Positions 32,276 to 40,285 of a stretch of 58,475 nt of DNA are shown here, one piece after another. Numbering within the stretch: position 1 is the stretch's first letter; each line of letters begins with the position of its first letter. The DNA comes from an uncultured Acidimicrobiales bacterium (GTDB lineage Bacteria > Actinomycetota > Acidimicrobiia > Acidimicrobiales > SZUA-35): the NCBI GenBank assembly GCA_937922045.1, contig CAKZXA010000108.1:1-58475 (forward strand), in the 5' to 3' direction. Made by a program: the position numbers and the translations under genes. The notes under the pieces were generated by a model. That model was not told the origin of the DNA, did no database searches, and saw only the letters and a program-made list of their open reading frames with translations.

Positions 32276-33474
32276 GGACGGACTGCGGGCTCAAAACCGG
32301 CGAGGGGGCTTTCATCGCAAGCTCGGTCTGGCCTGGTTTGACGGCTCTGACGACCCATCATCACGGGCACAGGTTTTGAGTGATCGACGCTGGGCCGTGG
32401 CACACCGGCAGCGCCAGCGCCGCTTCCGGCCGCCACCAGAGCGGTTTCGCCGTAGCCCTTGACACATTCAGGATCAGGACCATCGAGGGGCAAGCCGGTG
32501 AAGAACTTGGCGGCCATACACCCACCGCGGCACGTGTCGAAAGCATCGCACGAGCTACAGGCCCCACCTTCTAATGGCGCTAATGGAACCCGGAGTGACT
32601 CGAAAAGCTCAGAATGCTTCCACACCTGCTCGAACCCACCTGGCGATCGAACGTTGCCAGCCAGAAACTCGTCATGGATCGTGAAGGGGCAGGCGTACAC
32701 ATCGCCAACGGGGTCGATCAAGCAAACGACACGTCCAGCTCCGCAAAGGTTGAGGCCAGCGAGCGGATCGCCAAATGCGGCGAGGTGAAAGAAGGAGTCT
32801 CCGGTCAGCACGTTCTCGCCATTGGCCATCAGCCAGTCGTACAGCTCCCGCTGCTGGTCGGCGGTCGGGTGCAGATCGTCCCACACATCGACCGCCCGCC
32901 CCGAGGGGCGAAGCCGGGTGATGCGGAGCTGGGCCTTGTAGTGATCGGCGATCGCCTTGAACCGATCGAGCTGGCCGATGTTCTCCCGAGTGGTAACGAC
33001 GGAGATCTTGAAGTTCTCGACCCCGGCCGCCTTGAGGTTGTCCATGGCGGTCATGGCCATGTCGAAGGTGCCCTCGCCCCGAATCGGGTCGTTTACGTCG
33101 GGGGTGGCACCATCGAGGGAAATCTGTACGTCGACATAATCGCTCGCCGCCAACCTGCGGGCAACGTCGAGCGTGATCTTAGACCCGTTGGTCGAGAACT
33201 TGACGCCGACATGGTGAGCGGTGGCGTAGTCGACCAGCTCCCAGAAGTCTCTGCGCACCGTTGGCTCGCCGCCGCCGATGTTCACGTAGAACACCTGCAT
33301 CCGCTCGAGCTCATCGATGATGGCTTTGCATTCCTCGGTGGACAGTTCATTGGGATCGCGGCGCCCTGAACTCGAAAGACAATGCACGCATTCGAGGTTG
33401 CAGGCGTACGTCAGCTCCCAGGTGAGACAGATCGGAGCTTCCAATCCAAGCTGGAATTCATCGACCAGTTTCAT
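32272..33474 (-). CDS. mftC: Mycofactocin radical SAM maturase MftC
   Basis: MftC uses S-adenosylmethionine and an iron-sulfur cluster to decarboxylate the C-terminal tyrosine of MftA and then link it to the preceding valine. The 400-residue product has the radical-SAM motif CNLECVHC (cysteines 25, 29, 32) and a SPASM domain with cysteines in CGAGRVVC, YACPF, CSSC, DTCRGGC and PEC. The C-terminal ~50 residues after the SPASM domain look poorly structured. It follows mftB by 71 bases. Confidence 0.95.
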   Translation of the reverse strand: MKLVDEFQLGLEAPICLTWELTYACNLECVHCLSSSGRRDPNELSTEECKAIIDELERMQVFYVNIGGGEPTVRRDFWELVDYATAHHVGVKFSTNGSKITLDVARRLAASDYVDVQISLDGATPDVNDPIRGEGTFDMAMTAMDNLKAAGVENFKISVVTTRENIGQLDRFKAIADHYKAQLRITRLRPSGRAVDVWDDLHPTADQQRELYDWLMANGENVLTGDSFFHLAAFGDPLAGLNLCGAGRVVCLIDPVGDVYACPFTIHDEFLAGNVRSPGGFEQVWKHSELFESLRVPLAPLEGGACSSCDAFDTCRGGCMAAKFFTGLPLDGPDPECVKGYGETALVAAGSGAGAAGVPRPSVDHSKPVPVMMGRQSRQTRPDRACDESPLAGFEPAVRP

Positions 33475-33545
33475 CCGTCACGCTTCCCTTGTTCGTCGAG
33501 GCCTTCATCGATTTTCTCACCATTACCTTCAGCCGGGATTCACTT

Positions 33546-33857
33546 TTAGCTGGGTTTCCCAGCCGGGATTCTCGGCTGGATCATGCCGCTCGCCGCCAGA
33601 GCCACAAGTGCTCCGACGATGGCGGGCCGTCGCTCAGCAGGGATCTCTGCCTTATCGAGCGCATCGTCGACCGTAGGGCACTCCACCAACAGCCTTACCA
33701 CCGCCAGGAGGTCGGGAGCTTTCACAAAGGAGAGCTGCCGAGTGCCGAAATGGTAGAGCAGGCCGCCGAAGCGTTCCGGACGAATCTGGACGCGTTCGTC
33801 CAAGGTCCACGGCCCTTCCAGAGTGGGGGGCGCGGTGTCGTCGGCCACAGGAGCCAC
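33546..33857 (-). CDS. mftB: Mycofactocin chaperone MftB
   Basis: MftB is the RiPP recognition element protein that binds the MftA leader and presents it to MftC. The 103-residue product begins at GTG 33857 and shows the winged-helix-like segment RPERFGGLLYHFGTRQLSFVKAP, characteristic of the family, followed by helical sequence. It lies 36 bases after mftA and before mftC, the same order as in characterised clusters. Confidence 0.9.
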   Translation of the reverse strand: MAPVADDTAPPTLEGPWTLDERVQIRPERFGGLLYHFGTRQLSFVKAPDLLAVVRLLVECPTVDDALDKAEIPAERRPAIVGALVALAASGMIQPRIPAGKPS

Positions 33858-33893
33858 GGTGTTCGCTTGATCCGTTGTCGTGATCAGCGACGT

Positions 33894-34037
33894 CTAGTAG
33901 ACGCCGCACATCCCGTCGATGGAGACTTCCTCCACCAACAACTCTTCTTCCACCAACACGGTCGATTCGGTATCGACCGACGCCTCGGAGGCTGAGCCGT
34001 CCGTTGTCGCCATTTCCACGTCAGGTTGTTCGATCAT
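33894..34037 (-). CDS. mftA: Mycofactocin precursor peptide MftA
   Basis: This 47-residue peptide is the substrate from which the cofactor is made. It ends in IDGMCGVY: the terminal valine and tyrosine become the redox-active ring. The leader is acidic (ESTVLVEEELLVEEVS) and is what MftB binds. The ATG is at 34037 and the TAG stop at 33894-33896. A TACGCT hexamer ends seven bases before the A of the ATG, so the mRNA could be leaderless; an AGGA also lies directly before the start. It is too short for most gene finders. Confidence 0.95.
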   Translation of the reverse strand: MIEQPDVEMATTDGSASEASVDTESTVLVEEELLVEEVSIDGMCGVY

Positions 34038-34248
34038 GGTCCTAGCGTAGCTCGCGGCACAGCGCCGAACGAAGCCGGGGCGAGCAACCCCGCACAGAGC
34101 GGCCTAGCTACACCTCGGCAATTTCGACTGCGACCGAGCCGCCTGCTAGCGTCACGAAGGCAGGCGGCAACGAGGATGGGCGGCGAGTCTGTCCATCTCT
34201 GTTGACCCAACACCTAACAACGCCAAAGATCGAATCGGGGGATTCACC
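34038..34248. promoter_or_regulatory. Divergent promoter region between mftA and alcohol dehydrogenase
   Basis: This 211-base gap drives the mycofactocin operon leftward and the alcohol dehydrogenase operon rightward. On the plus strand TTGACC (34202-34207) and AAAGAT (34225-34230) have a 17-base spacer and precede a GGGGGA ribosome binding site. On the minus strand TACGCT lies just before mftA. No MftR-type TetR gene lies next to it and I see no clear TetR palindrome, so regulation is open. Confidence 0.45.
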
Positions 34249-35406
34249 ATGAAGACACGTGCAGCCATCCTTTGGGAACTCGACAGCCCATGGAGCGTCG
34301 AAGAGATCACGCTCGATCCACCAAAGGCGGGCGAAGTACTCATCAAGCTCGTCGGATCAGGGCTCTGCCATTCAGACGAGCACCTCGTCACCGGCGACAT
34401 CAGCTTCACCCCAGAGCAGGAAACCGAAATGGGGATCCAGCTTTTTCCCATCATCGGTGGACATGAGGGGGCTGGCGAGGTCATCGAGGTGGGCGAAGGT
34501 GTAACCAGCGTGAAGCCTGGCGACCATGTGGTCCTCGGCTTCATTCCGAGCTGCGGCCGATGCCCATCATGTTCAACCGGTAACCAGAACCTGTGTGATC
34601 TCGGCGAGTTCCTGCTTGCCGGCAAGCAGGTCACCGATTTCACCTCCCGCCACCATTCCTCCAGCGGCCAAGACCTCGGCATCATGTGCTGCATCGGCAC
34701 CTTTGGCGAATACACGGTTTGCTCCGAAGCATCGTGCATCAAGATCGAGCCCGATATCCCACTCGACAAGGCCGCTCTCGTCGGCTGTGGCGTTACCACC
34801 GGTTGGGGTTCAGCCACCTACGCGGCCGACGTGAAATCAGGCGAAACCGTCGTGATCGTCGGCTGTGGCGGTGTGGGTATGAACGCCGTCCAGGGTGCAG
34901 CTATGGCTGGCGCCGCCCACGTTATTGCGCTCGACACCGATGAATCCAAGCGAGAGCGGGCCGCCACCTTTGGTGCCACCCATGCCGTTGGCTCATTCGA
35001 GGAAGCCACCGAGCTCATCGGTGAACTCACCTACGGCGCTATGGCCAACAAGGCCATCATCACGGTGGGCGAAGGCGACGGCAATCTCATCGCCCCGACC
35101 ATGGCTCTCATCGGCAAGGGCGGGCGAACCGTCCACACGTCGGTGGCTCCCATCAGCGATGTCGACGTGCAACTCAGCCTTTTCGACCTCACCCTGATGC
35201 AGAAGGAACTGGTGGGTTCGATTTTCGGCTCGGCCAATCCACGCCGAGACATTCCACGCCTGCTGCGCATGTATCAAGAGGGCAGCCTCAAACTCGACGA
35301 ATTGATCACCCAGACCTACACCTTGGACGACATCAACGTCGGCTACCAAGACATGCGCGATGGCAAGAACATCCGCGGCATGGTGATGCACAGCCACGCT
35401 TCATAG
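34249..35406 (+). CDS. NDMA-dependent (mycofactocin-associated) alcohol dehydrogenase
   Basis: This zinc-dependent medium-chain dehydrogenase belongs to the type whose NAD cofactor is not exchanged and which needs an artificial acceptor (NDMA) in vitro; mycofactocin is thought to be the natural acceptor. The 385-residue product has the catalytic zinc ligands in GLCHSDEH and GGHEGAGE, the structural zinc cysteines in CGRCPSCSTGNQNLC and the coenzyme motif GCGGVGMNAV. It is divergent from mftA and the first gene of an operon with a MoxR ATPase (12 bases) and a VWA protein. Confidence 0.92.
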   Translation: MKTRAAILWELDSPWSVEEITLDPPKAGEVLIKLVGSGLCHSDEHLVTGDISFTPEQETEMGIQLFPIIGGHEGAGEVIEVGEGVTSVKPGDHVVLGFIPSCGRCPSCSTGNQNLCDLGEFLLAGKQVTDFTSRHHSSSGQDLGIMCCIGTFGEYTVCSEASCIKIEPDIPLDKAALVGCGVTTGWGSATYAADVKSGETVVIVGCGGVGMNAVQGAAMAGAAHVIALDTDESKRERAATFGATHAVGSFEEATELIGELTYGAMANKAIITVGEGDGNLIAPTMALIGKGGRTVHTSVAPISDVDVQLSLFDLTLMQKELVGSIFGSANPRRDIPRLLRMYQEGSLKLDELITQTYTLDDINVGYQDMRDGKNIRGMVMHSHAS

Positions 35407-35418
35407 TCGGCCTTCATC

Positions 35419-36306
35419 TTGAATCCCCCCACGGCTCAGGCCGCAACAGATCGTTCCATCGTTGGCCGCCAACGCGAGACCGAACTCGTGTTGGCGGCCC
35501 TCGAGGCTTCCTGCCATGTGGTGCTTGAGGGTCCGCCCGGCACAGGTAAGTCAACGCTGCTGCGATCGGTCGCGGCCCAGACGGACACATCGTTCGTCTT
35601 CGTCGAAGGCAACGCCGAGCTGACCCCCGGCCGTCTGGTCGGACATTTCGACCCGGCTCAGGTCTTGACCAAGGGCTATGACCCGTCGGTCTTTATCGAT
35701 GGGCCACTCGTCACCGCCCTACGGGACGGCGCCCTTCTCTATGTTGAGGAGATCAACCGGGTTCCGGAGGAAACGCTCAACCTCCTGATCACGGTGATGT
35801 CGGAGGGCGAGCTCATGGTTCCGAGGCTCGGCCTCCTCAAGGCTGATCCTTCGTTCAGGCTTGTGGCCGCCATGAATCCCTTCGATTCGGTCGGCACTGC
35901 GCGCATCTCCGGCGCCATCTACGACCGGGTCTGCCGGATCGTCATGAACTACCAAGACGGCTCCGACGAAGTCGCCATCGTGGCCCAAACCCACCCCGAA
36001 GCCGAGGCCGACTTCGTGGCAAAAGTTGTCGAGGTGGTCAGAGCAACTCGCGTCCACCCCGAACTGCGCATGGGATCATCGGTGCGCGGGGCTATCGATC
36101 TGGTTGCTATCGCATCGAGGCTCGCCGAGCGCCGAGGCCAGGCTTCAAACGATCCGGTCGGCGGCCTGGATGCAGCCTTGGTCGCTCTCAGCGGACGGGT
36201 GCGGCCGTTCGAGGGAGGGGCGCGCTCGGTCGAGTCGATCATCAGCGACCTTTGGCACGCCACCTTTGGCACCTCCGCCGCAGAGGACCCGCCGGGAAAA
36301 GGCTAG
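35419..36306 (+). CDS. MoxR-family AAA+ ATPase next to mycofactocin cluster
   Basis: This 295-residue ATPase has Walker A GPPGTGKST (residues 38-46), Walker B ALLYVEEINR, a sensor segment VAAMNPFD and an arginine-rich RISGAIYDRVCR, with an overall likeness to MoxR and magnesium-chelatase I subunits. It begins 12 bases after the alcohol dehydrogenase stop (TTG start, no strong ribosome binding site) and overlaps the VWA gene. MoxR-VWA pairs usually activate a metalloenzyme, so the zinc alcohol dehydrogenase upstream is a plausible client; that is inference from gene order. Confidence 0.86.
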   Translation: MNPPTAQAATDRSIVGRQRETELVLAALEASCHVVLEGPPGTGKSTLLRSVAAQTDTSFVFVEGNAELTPGRLVGHFDPAQVLTKGYDPSVFIDGPLVTALRDGALLYVEEINRVPEETLNLLITVMSEGELMVPRLGLLKADPSFRLVAAMNPFDSVGTARISGAIYDRVCRIVMNYQDGSDEVAIVAQTHPEAEADFVAKVVEVVRATRVHPELRMGSSVRGAIDLVAIASRLAERRGQASNDPVGGLDAALVALSGRVRPFEGGARSVESIISDLWHATFGTSAAEDPPGKG

Positions 36307-37271
36307 ACGCCCCGTGGGGACCCTCGGGGCTGACGCTCGACCAGGTGGTCGAAGGCGCTGAAGCGTCGGAGATGGTGGCCGAACAGCAACGGCAAACCAC
36401 CTCGCGTCGAAACCTATCCAAGCACGACCACTTCGACGAGGTGAGTCCTGAGGTCGGCGTGCTGGACGAGTCCGCCTTTACCGACCTCCACGAGACCGAG
36501 CCAGACGAGGCTCTCTCGATGTTGTCGGATCTCACCGCTGCCACCGATCAGCGACTGCGCGAATTGGCACGCCGTCTGGCCGGACGCCTAGTGCTGGAGC
36601 TCGGCCGAACCGGACCGCTCGAAACACGCGGCGTTGGGCGGCTTCGGTCGGTCCGATTCGACGGATCACCCAGCGATCTCGACCTGGAAGCCAGTCTCGA
36701 AGCTATTCAGCAGGCCCAAGCGACAGGGGAGGCGGTGAATGTCGATGACCTCTACCTCAGCCGGTGGGCCCGTCCGGCGACCGCCATCTGCCTGCTGGTC
36801 GACCGAAGCGGTTCGATGGGTGGTGAGCGTTTAGCCACCGCGGCCGTGGCGGTGGCCGCCTGCGCCTGGCGAGCGCCGGATGATCACAGTGTCGTCGCCT
36901 TTTCCGACAAGGCCATCGTGGTCAAGAGCCAGGAAGTATCGCGCCCACCCGACAAGGTGGTCGACGACGTTCTGAGCTTGCGAGGCCACGGGCCGACCGA
37001 CCTCGCCCTCGCCCTAACAACCGCCTTCGATCAGCTGGCCAGGTCGAAGGCGAAGCGACGCCTCGTCGTGCTCCTGTCTGACTGTCGGCCAACAGCGGGC
37101 TCAGACCCCATCCTGACCGCCGCCCGACTCGACGAGCTGTGTATCATCGCTCCCTCTTCCGACGCCGAGGATGCGCAGGAATTCGCAACCACGGTGGGAG
37201 CTCGGATAGGGCTACTCAGCGGGCCGTCAGCCATTCCGTCGGTCCTCACCGAACTGCTCAATCCGAGCTAG
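36252..37271 (+). CDS. VWA domain protein, partner of MoxR ATPase
   Basis: The C-terminal ~190 residues are a VWA domain with the MIDAS motif LVDRSGSMGG and the later threonine in GHGPTD. The N-terminal part is acidic and helical and shares features with magnesium-chelatase D and CoxE-type proteins. The open frame gives 339 residues from ATG 36252, overlapping the ATPase gene by 55 bases; the true start may be a later GTG near 36345 or ATG 36372. It forms a unit with the ATPase. A hairpin terminator follows 12 bases after the stop. Confidence 0.8.
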   Translation: MARHLWHLRRRGPAGKRLDAPWGPSGLTLDQVVEGAEASEMVAEQQRQTTSRRNLSKHDHFDEVSPEVGVLDESAFTDLHETEPDEALSMLSDLTAATDQRLRELARRLAGRLVLELGRTGPLETRGVGRLRSVRFDGSPSDLDLEASLEAIQQAQATGEAVNVDDLYLSRWARPATAICLLVDRSGSMGGERLATAAVAVAACAWRAPDDHSVVAFSDKAIVVKSQEVSRPPDKVVDDVLSLRGHGPTDLALALTTAFDQLARSKAKRRLVVLLSDCRPTAGSDPILTAARLDELCIIAPSSDAEDAQEFATTVGARIGLLSGPSAIPSVLTELLNPS

Positions 37272-37283
37272 TCCGAACGCGAA

Positions 37284-37310
37284 AGAGGCAGGCCCATCGG
37301 GCCCGCCTCT
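37284..37310. terminator. Bidirectional terminator between VWA gene and rplL
   Basis: AGAGGC and GGCCC (37284-37295) pair with GGGCC and GCCTCT (37299-37310), with one A/C mismatch and a 3-base loop. It lies between the convergent VWA gene and rplL. Just beyond it, AACGCTGTTCT occurs twice (37314-37324 and 37326-37336). On the minus strand it would end the rplJL transcript. Confidence 0.65.
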
Positions 37311-37363
37311 CGCAACGCTGTTCTAAACGCTGTTCTCAGCTCCGTTGAGGAGCCGATGATCGA

Positions 37364-37732
37364 TTACTTGAGGTCGGCGGAACCGCCAGCCTCTTCGATC
37401 TTGGCCTTTGCGGCTTCAGCGTCTTCCTTCTTGGCGCCTTCGAGCACGGCGTTGGGGGCACCCTCAACCATGTCTTTGGCTTCCTTGAGGCCAAGGCCGG
37501 TGAGCTCGCGCACAGCCTTGATGACCTGGATCTTCTTGTCGCCAGCGGCGGTGAGAACGACGTCGAATTCGGTCTGCTCTTCCGCTGCTTCGGCGGCGGC
37601 AGCCGGAGCAGCAGCAACGGCCATCGGGGCCGACGCTTCAACGCCGAACTTCTCTTCGAAGTCGGTGAGGAGCTCGGAGAGCTCCAGAACGCTCATGCTG
37701 GCAATCGCTTCGAGAATTTCTTCCTTACCCAT
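37364..37732 (-). CDS. rplL: 50S ribosomal protein L7/L12
   Basis: L7/L12 forms the stalk that recruits translation factors. The 122-residue product has the N-terminal dimerisation helix, an alanine-rich hinge ([13 protein letters not shown]) and the C-terminal factor-binding domain with [17 protein letters not shown]. Its ATG overlaps the rplJ stop by one base (TAATG), so the two are translationally coupled. Confidence 0.97.
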   Translation of the reverse strand: MGKEEILEAIASMSVLELSELLTDFEEKFGVEASAPMAVAAAPAAAAEAAEEQTEFDVVLTAAGDKKIQVIKAVRELTGLGLKEAKDMVEGAPNAVLEGAKKEDAEAAKAKIEEAGGSADLK

Positions 37733-38418
37733 TATTCCTCTTCTCCATCTGTTGAGGCCTCAGCCTCATCGTTCTGCATTCCAGTGTCGCTGCTTTCGTC
37801 GTTCGCATCAGTAGCGTCGACCGCTGCAGCTTCGGGGGCGCCGGAGGCACCACCGTCATCGCTAGCGGGGGCCCCAGGGGCTCCGCCTTCATCGATAAGT
37901 GCTTGGAGCCCGTAGGCAAAGTTTCGGGGAACAGCCTGTAGCAGACTGGCGAACTGCTGCATGGGGGCGGCCATGAGGCCAGCCAACTTGGCGAGCAGTA
38001 CTTCCCGAGGCTCGATCTCGGCCAGCTGGCGGATGCCATCAGCGTCGATCGGATTGCCTTCGAAATACCCTCCCTTGAGCACGAGGTTCGGATTGGCCTT
38101 AGAAAAGTCCTTCAGCACCTTGGCCACCGTGACTACATCACCGGGCTCCCCATCAGGGGTGTTTTCGGTGAAGGCCAAAGCGGTCGGGCCGACGAGCTCA
38201 TTTTCAAGGTCGAGTCCGGCCTCGGCGGCAGCACGTCGTACCAGGGTGTTTTTATACACCTTGTAACGGCCACCAACGGGACGAAGAGCACCGCGCAGTT
38301 CCTGAAGCTGGGCCACGGAGAGACCTCGGTACTCGGTAACCATTACCGCCGAAGACTCTTCCAGCCGTTGCTTCACCTCTGCTACGAGCGCAACCTTCTC
38401 TGGTTTCGGGTTTTCCAT
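37732..38418 (-). CDS. rplJ: 50S ribosomal protein L10 with acidic C-terminal tail
   Basis: L10 anchors the L7/L12 stalk to 23S rRNA. The best start is ATG 38418, seven bases after a GGAGGTG ribosome binding site, giving 228 residues; the open frame reaches 38502 but without support. The core ([19 protein letters not shown] to the [11 protein letters not shown] segment) is normal. The protein is about 50 residues longer than usual because of a C-terminal tail rich in A, D, E and S ending EASTDGEEE. Such a tail next to the stalk-binding helix is unusual for E. coli-type L10, though extensions occur in some actinobacteria. Confidence 0.95.
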   Translation of the reverse strand: MENPKPEKVALVAEVKQRLEESSAVMVTEYRGLSVAQLQELRGALRPVGGRYKVYKNTLVRRAAAEAGLDLENELVGPTALAFTENTPDGEPGDVVTVAKVLKDFSKANPNLVLKGGYFEGNPIDADGIRQLAEIEPREVLLAKLAGLMAAPMQQFASLLQAVPRNFAYGLQALIDEGGAPGAPASDDGGASGAPEAAAVDATDANDESSDTGMQNDEAEASTDGEEE

Positions 38419-38702
38419 CGCACCTCCTTCCATTGAGTTGGATCGGATGTTTACTTGGTATTCGTGGTTGCTCGACGCCCTTTCGCCGATCAACCACTCC
38501 AAGCAAGATCCCGACCCTGCGACACGATGTGCCGTTGGATGAGGTGCGTTAGAGCAGATGGATCGCCTGTATCAGGATTTCTGGGCCGCCGTTGCCGGCT
38601 GCCCCACCTGAGGTCTCGGGCGAGATAGGTTCGATTTGCCGTATCGACTCCGCCGTTGCCGGTGGAACCGAACAAATACCAATCGACTACGCTACCGCCG
38701 GA
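38419..38702 (-). promoter_or_regulatory. rplJ leader region (284 bases)
   Basis: This gap between the ArsR gene and rplJ must hold the promoter and leader of rplJL, since rplA no longer lies upstream. In many bacteria this leader carries an L10-binding autoregulatory RNA. I see a 13-base sequence, CCGCCGTTGCCGG, repeated exactly at 38586-38598 and 38650-38662, and a CGAGACCTCAGG segment that could be part of a kink-turn. I cannot fold it reliably and did not find a strong -10/-35 pair. Confidence 0.4.
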
Positions 38703-39032
38703 TCACTCGGCTACCACCCGGCCGCTCTCGGCCACACCAGCCAAGCGATCGAGCCGACGCGTCCAGAGACTGCGATGCTCGGCCGCCCAGGCATCAAGCT
38801 GGTCGAGGCCAGTGATGTCGGCTCGGTACCGGGTCTCGCGACCGACGCGTTCGGCGGTGGCGAGGCCACTTTGGGCCAACATCGCGAGATGCTTGGCCAC
38901 CGCCTGGCGCGAAATAGCGAGCTCACCCGACAGAGCGGTGGCGGTTGCTGGGCTCTGACGAACCAGCAGCTCGAAGACGGTGCGCCGCGTTGGATCGGCC
39001 AGCGCGGCGAAGGTTTGATCCGCCTGCGACAT
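38703..39032 (-). CDS. ArsR-family winged-helix transcriptional regulator
   Basis: The 109-residue product is a winged helix repressor of ArsR type: ALADPTRRTVFELLV, then the recognition helix region ELAISRQAVAKHLAMLAQSGL and wing GRETRYRAD. No cysteine metal-binding motif is present, so a metal sensor role is unlikely. The start ATG follows the TAA of the SRPBCC gene directly, so the two are one operon. ArsR-SRPBCC pairs of this type are common in actinobacteria. Two palindromes upstream of the pair are probable binding sites. Confidence 0.87.
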   Translation of the reverse strand: MSQADQTFAALADPTRRTVFELLVRQSPATATALSGELAISRQAVAKHLAMLAQSGLATAERVGRETRYRADITGLDQLDAWAAEHRSLWTRRLDRLAGVAESGRVVAE

Positions 39033-39458
39033 TTATCGGACCAGGGAGACGAGAGACGCCATCGGCCGAGTTGAGCCCAGCAATGGCGGCACACGACGCA
39101 TCGATGGCTGCTCGATCACCGTGATAAGCGTGTGAAGGTGGCCATCATCGACAGGCAGTGGAACAAGCTCGATAGCCACCTCGGTGGGCGGGGTCGGGCC
39201 CTCGGGCTCACCGAGTGGGCGCCATACCCAACGAAGGGAGCGGCCAGGGTCGATCTCGGTGACGACACCGATCTTGGGCTGGCCAGACTCGACGTCGACC
39301 GCGATGAGGAGGCCGCCCTCGCTGACATCGATGGTACTTCCCTCCCCCATCCATTGTTCAAACCCCTCGGGACTGGTGAGTTCGATCCACACATCGGACG
39401 GCGTCGAGAGGATCTGACGCTTAGCGGAAGGGGTTGGACGGCTGATCGGGTCGCTCAT
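39033..39458 (-). CDS. SRPBCC (AHSA1-like) domain protein
   Basis: SRPBCC proteins have a deep hydrophobic ligand pocket; those encoded beside ArsR regulators have no settled function. The product, 141 residues from ATG 39458, shows AHSA1-like segments: VWIELTSPEGFEQWMGEGS and GRSLRWVWRP followed by an alternating strand pattern to the end. An earlier in-frame ATG (39518) would add 20 residues running across the operator region, which makes it less likely. It is the first gene of the operon with the ArsR regulator. Confidence 0.78.
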   Translation of the reverse strand: MSDPISRPTPSAKRQILSTPSDVWIELTSPEGFEQWMGEGSTIDVSEGGLLIAVDVESGQPKIGVVTEIDPGRSLRWVWRPLGEPEGPTPPTEVAIELVPLPVDDGHLHTLITVIEQPSMRRVPPLLGSTRPMASLVSLVR

Positions 39459-39473
39459 CAAAACAGAATATAT

Positions 39474-39540
39474 GCAACCATTGAGTTGCGCAACAAGATC
39501 TGGCCTGTCACAATCCAAACACGCAACTTTTAAGTTGCGT
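39474..39540. promoter_or_regulatory. Paired ArsR-type operator palindromes
   Basis: Two related inverted repeats lie between the SRPBCC-ArsR operon and divergent clpP. The first is GCAAC-6-GTTGC (39474-39478 and 39485-39489). The second is a near-perfect ACGCAACTT-2-AAGTTGCGT (39521-39529 and 39532-39540). Both share the GCAAC/GTTGC core, so the adjacent ArsR protein is the obvious candidate ligand. The second site lies 56 bases before the clpP start. Confidence 0.65.
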
Positions 39541-39595
39541 GTTCATGCATTCGCCCGCCGACGGCGATTGCGCCCATCCAACAAAGGAGCAACCC

Positions 39596-40249
39596 GTGAC
39601 CGGCTACCTCGTACCAACCGTGATCGAAAAAACATCGAACGGTGAACGCGCCTTCGACCTCTACTCCCGCCTGCTCGTCGACCGAGTCATCTTCCTCGGC
39701 ACCCAGATCGACGATGCCAGCGCGAACCTCATCATCGGGCAACTGCTACACCTGGAAGCTCAGGACGCCGAGCGCGACATCTCGCTCTACATCAACAGTC
39801 CGGGCGGTTCGGTTACCGCTGGCTTTGGCATCTACGACACGATGCAGTACGTCGCCCCCGACGTGGCCACGATCTGTGTCGGCCAGGCCGCATCCTGGGC
39901 TGCAATACTTCTGGCCTCAGGCGCGCCAGGCAAGCGCCATGCGTTGCCAAACTCCCGTGTCCTCATCCATCAGCCGCACGGTGGCGCCCAGGGCCAGACC
40001 AGTGACATGGAGATCCAGGTCGAAGAGATGAAGCTAGCCCGGCAACGCTCCGAACAGCTCCTGGCGTACCACACCGGTCAACCGATCGAACGCATTGCGG
40101 CCGACATCGAGCGCGACTACATCGTGCGGGGCGACGAGGCGGTTAGCTACGGCCTCGTCGACGAGATCATCGAGCGCCGACGCCAGCTCAAGGTAGAGCC
40201 GGGCTTTGCCCTGGTGACCACAACGGACGAAGAGTCCGAAGATGAGTAG
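39596..40249 (+). CDS. clpP: ATP-dependent Clp protease proteolytic subunit
   Basis: ClpP forms the barrel-shaped serine protease that degrades substrates unfolded by ClpX or ClpC. The start chosen is GTG 39596, nine bases after an AAGGAG site (217 residues); an earlier ATG at 39545 lacks this. The catalytic triad is visible: serine 100 in GQAAS, histidine 125 in HQPHGG and aspartate 174 in ERDY. After the serine the usual MGA is WAA, a mild deviation. The C-terminus is acidic (TTDEESEDE). The normal neighbours tig and clpX are absent. Divergent from the ArsR operon. Confidence 0.9.
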   Translation: MTGYLVPTVIEKTSNGERAFDLYSRLLVDRVIFLGTQIDDASANLIIGQLLHLEAQDAERDISLYINSPGGSVTAGFGIYDTMQYVAPDVATICVGQAASWAAILLASGAPGKRHALPNSRVLIHQPHGGAQGQTSDMEIQVEEMKLARQRSEQLLAYHTGQPIERIAADIERDYIVRGDEAVSYGLVDEIIERRRQLKVEPGFALVTTTDEESEDE

Positions 40250-40285
40250 GTTCCGACCGCCACCGATCAGGCGTGTCGAAAGGTG

